A stretch of 6,391 bases of DNA. Source: Clostridiaceae bacterium. Its GTDB lineage: Bacteria; Bacillota; Clostridia; Saccharofermentanales; DTU023. Each line of letters begins with the position of its first letter. The stretch's first letter is position 1. A model generated the notes under the pieces. It had not been told where the DNA came from and ran no database searches. It saw nothing but the letters and a program-made list of their open reading frames with translations. The DNA lies in assembly GCA_012841255.1 (NCBI GenBank), contig DUUZ01000263.1, forward strand, positions 1-6,391, read 5' to 3'. This document shows, piece after piece, positions 4,847-6,391 of the stretch. The position numbers and the translations under genes were made by a program.

Positions 4847-6391
4847 GGGGTATTGAGCCAGCGGCGGAGCATGCCCCGGCGCTCATTGGCCTCGTTGTTT
4901 TGCAGCATCATGGAAAGGGTTCGCCTGCGGGTCAGGAGGAAGAGCCGTTCCCTGGCCCTGGTCACCCCCGTGTAAAGGAGATTGCGGGTCAGAAAAGAAG
5001 GCGCCCCGGACGGGATGACCAGGATTTCTACCGGATACTCCGAACCCTGGGACTTATGGATGGTGGCAGCGTAAGCCAGATCCAGGTCATCCAGATCCTC
5101 CCCCGTGATATGAGCCCTTCTTTCATCCTCAAAAAGAACGGTGACCCGGCGGCCTGAAAGGCTGATGGATTCTACAATCCCGGTCTCCCCGTTCATGACT
5201 CCCGCCCCCTGGCGTCCGCTCTTGGTCAGGGTCCATTCCAGGTCGTAGTTGTTGCGGATCTGCATGACCTTGTCACCCGCCGAAATCTTCTGGCCCATAT
5301 GCTCAACGGCATCAAAGTCCCGGCCCTGGGCCAGGATCTGCAGGCTCCGGTTGAGTTCCCCGACCCCGGCTGTCCCCCGCCGGATGGCCGTCAGGACCTG
5401 AACCCCGTAAAGTCCGTCAATTCCGTAATCCCGGGGCAGGACATCCCGGCAGAGTTTCAGCACTCCGTCGTGCATGGCCTGTTCGTCGGCACAATCAATG
5501 AAAATAAAATCTGATTCAAGGGACTGGTCCAGTTTCAAGGGCTCCCCTTTCAGGATGCGGTGGGCATTTGAAACGATCAGTTTATCTTGGGCCTGGCGGA
5601 AGATCTCGGTCAGCCTGGTCCGGGGGACCGCATCCGAATGGAGCATGTCGCGCAGGACCTGACCGGGTCCGATGGAGGGCAGCTGGTCGGCGTCGCCGAT
5701 CAGGAGGACCCGGGTTCCGGGCTTGACGGCTGACAGGAGGTGGGCAAACATGAAAAGATCGATCATAGAGCACTCGTCCACGATCAGGGTGTCGCATTCC
5801 AGGGCTTCGGCAGAGAGCCAGAAGGCTGCGTCCGGCATCCGGTCCTCCCGGACCTGGAGGGCCAGGAGCCGGTGGAGGGTCTGGGCCGGCATGCGGCAGA
5901 CCTCCGACAGCCGCCGGGCGGCCCGGCCGGTCGGTGCCGCCAGGAGCAGGTCCTCGCCCTGATCTTTCAGGATCCGGGTCAAGAGACGGACAATGGTCGT
6001 CTTCCCCGTACCCGGACCTCCGGTCAGAACCGAGAAAGGCCGGGTCAGGGCCATAAGCAGGGCTTCTTCCTGCTCCTCTCCCGGTTCAAAACCTTCCCTT
6101 TCCAGGGCATCGCATATCAGTTCCCGGGCCTTGGAGACGGAGGGGAAGCGGGAATCCGTCTGATCGGATCCGGCCAGGAAACGGATGCGCCGGGCCAGGG
6201 CACGCTCAATCAGGGCCACATCGCGCAGGCTGACCGTCTCATCTTCCTCCCTCCCGTCCTGGCCGGGTTCGCCGGAGAGGCCCTGGAGGGCCATTGCCCA
6301 TTTTCCTGCAGGTTTGGGGGGCTCATCCTCCCGGGCTGCATCCACCAGCAAACCTTCATCCAAGAGGCCCTGGACTGCATCCGTCAGAGTA
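4843..6391 (-). CDS. recD2: RecD2-type SF1B DNA helicase, 5'-truncated by the window edge
   Basis: About 515 C-terminal residues are visible; the frame stays open to the right edge, so the N-terminal third of a protein usually near 730-750 aa is outside. The first visible residues (TLTDAVQGLLDEG) look like the helix-turn-helix segment before the ATPase. Counting from the codon at 6361-6363, motifs in order are Walker A GGPGTGKT (115-122), APTGRAARR (143-151), Walker B LIVDECSMID (193-202), motif III LLIGDADQLPSIGPGQ (220-235), EIFRQ (253-257), motif V ATIHKSQGSEYP (433-444) and motif VI LLYTGVTRARERL (462-474). The insert around 355-420 fits the SH3-like domain of RecD2. The family unwinds DNA 5' to 3' without RecBC and acts in repair and replication-fork maintenance. 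The TTG at 6361-6363 is not the real start, because homologous sequence continues upstream. Its stop overlaps the ComFC-like start by 4 bp. Confidence 0.93.
   Translation of the reverse strand, partial: TLTDAVQGLLDEGLLVDAAREDEPPKPAGKWAMALQGLSGEPGQDGREEDETVSLRDVALIERALARRIRFLAGSDQTDSRFPSVSKARELICDALEREGFEPGEEQEEALLMALTRPFSVLTGGPGTGKTTIVRLLTRILKDQGEDLLLAAPTGRAARRLSEVCRMPAQTLHRLLALQVREDRMPDAAFWLSAEALECDTLIVDECSMIDLFMFAHLLSAVKPGTRVLLIGDADQLPSIGPGQVLRDMLHSDAVPRTRLTEIFRQAQDKLIVSNAHRILKGEPLKLDQSLESDFIFIDCADEQAMHDGVLKLCRDVLPRDYGIDGLYGVQVLTAIRRGTAGVGELNRSLQILAQGRDFDAVEHMGQKISAGDKVMQIRNNYDLEWTLTKSGRQGAGVMNGETGIVESISLSGRRVTVLFEDERRAHITGEDLDDLDLAYAATIHKSQGSEYPVEILVIPSGAPSFLTRNLLYTGVTRARERLFLLTRRRTLSMMLQNNEANERRGMLRRWLNTP

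Noticed and set aside
4295..4975. 226-codon + strand frame opposite the ComFC-like and recD2 genes
   Set aside because: It is a shadow of two well-supported - strand genes; its translation shows no family motif.
6361..6363. TTG as the start of the helicase gene
   Set aside because: The frame continues to the window edge with RecD2-like helix-turn-helix sequence (TLTDAVQGLL), so the gene is truncated by the window rather than starting here.

Overview
The window looks like a stretch of a GC-rich Firmicutes chromosome (Clostridia-like). The gene families point that way: a Nim-like flavoprotein, a clostridial-type Y-family polymerase, RecD2 and a ComFC-type protein. So do the strong AAGGAGG-type ribosome binding sites and a LexA operator of the Gram-positive CGAAC-N4-GTTCG type. 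GC content is about 60% by eye. No rRNA, tRNA, CRISPR array or insertion sequence was seen.

Left part, + strand (1-3310). The window opens in the 3' end of a NimA/pyridoxamine-phosphate-oxidase-like gene (2-319). A 71-bp gap then holds a good promoter with two LexA-like boxes exactly 30 bp apart and a near-perfect Shine-Dalgarno. It drives a tight three-gene unit: a small 80-aa protein (391-633), a Y-family translesion DNA polymerase of 413 aa (639-1880) and a second small protein of 104 aa (1877-2191). The two small proteins are recognisably paralogous to each other, sharing a CxIxG...VxLxF...RWW ending, so the polymerase is bracketed by a duplicated small partner candidate. An Abi_2-family (AbiD/AbiF-like) gene with a HEPN RNase motif follows 33 bp later (2225-3310). 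It may be read through from the SOS promoter or use its own weak internal promoter.

Right part, - strand (3279-6391). Reading leftwards: a 5'-truncated recD2-type helicase (runs off the right edge), a ComFC-like phosphoribosyltransferase coupled to it by a GTGA overlap, and after 71 bp a ZIP/GufA-type metal transporter. The ZIP and Abi genes converge and overlap by 32 bp, with no recognisable terminator between them.

The point of most interest is the SOS-type operator in front of small protein - Y polymerase - small protein - HEPN/Abi. It suggests a DNA-damage-induced mutasome-like cassette with dedicated small accessory proteins, possibly joined to an abortive-infection effector. The LexA boxes, gene order and motifs are read directly from the sequence. 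The partnership and the co-regulation of the Abi gene are inference.
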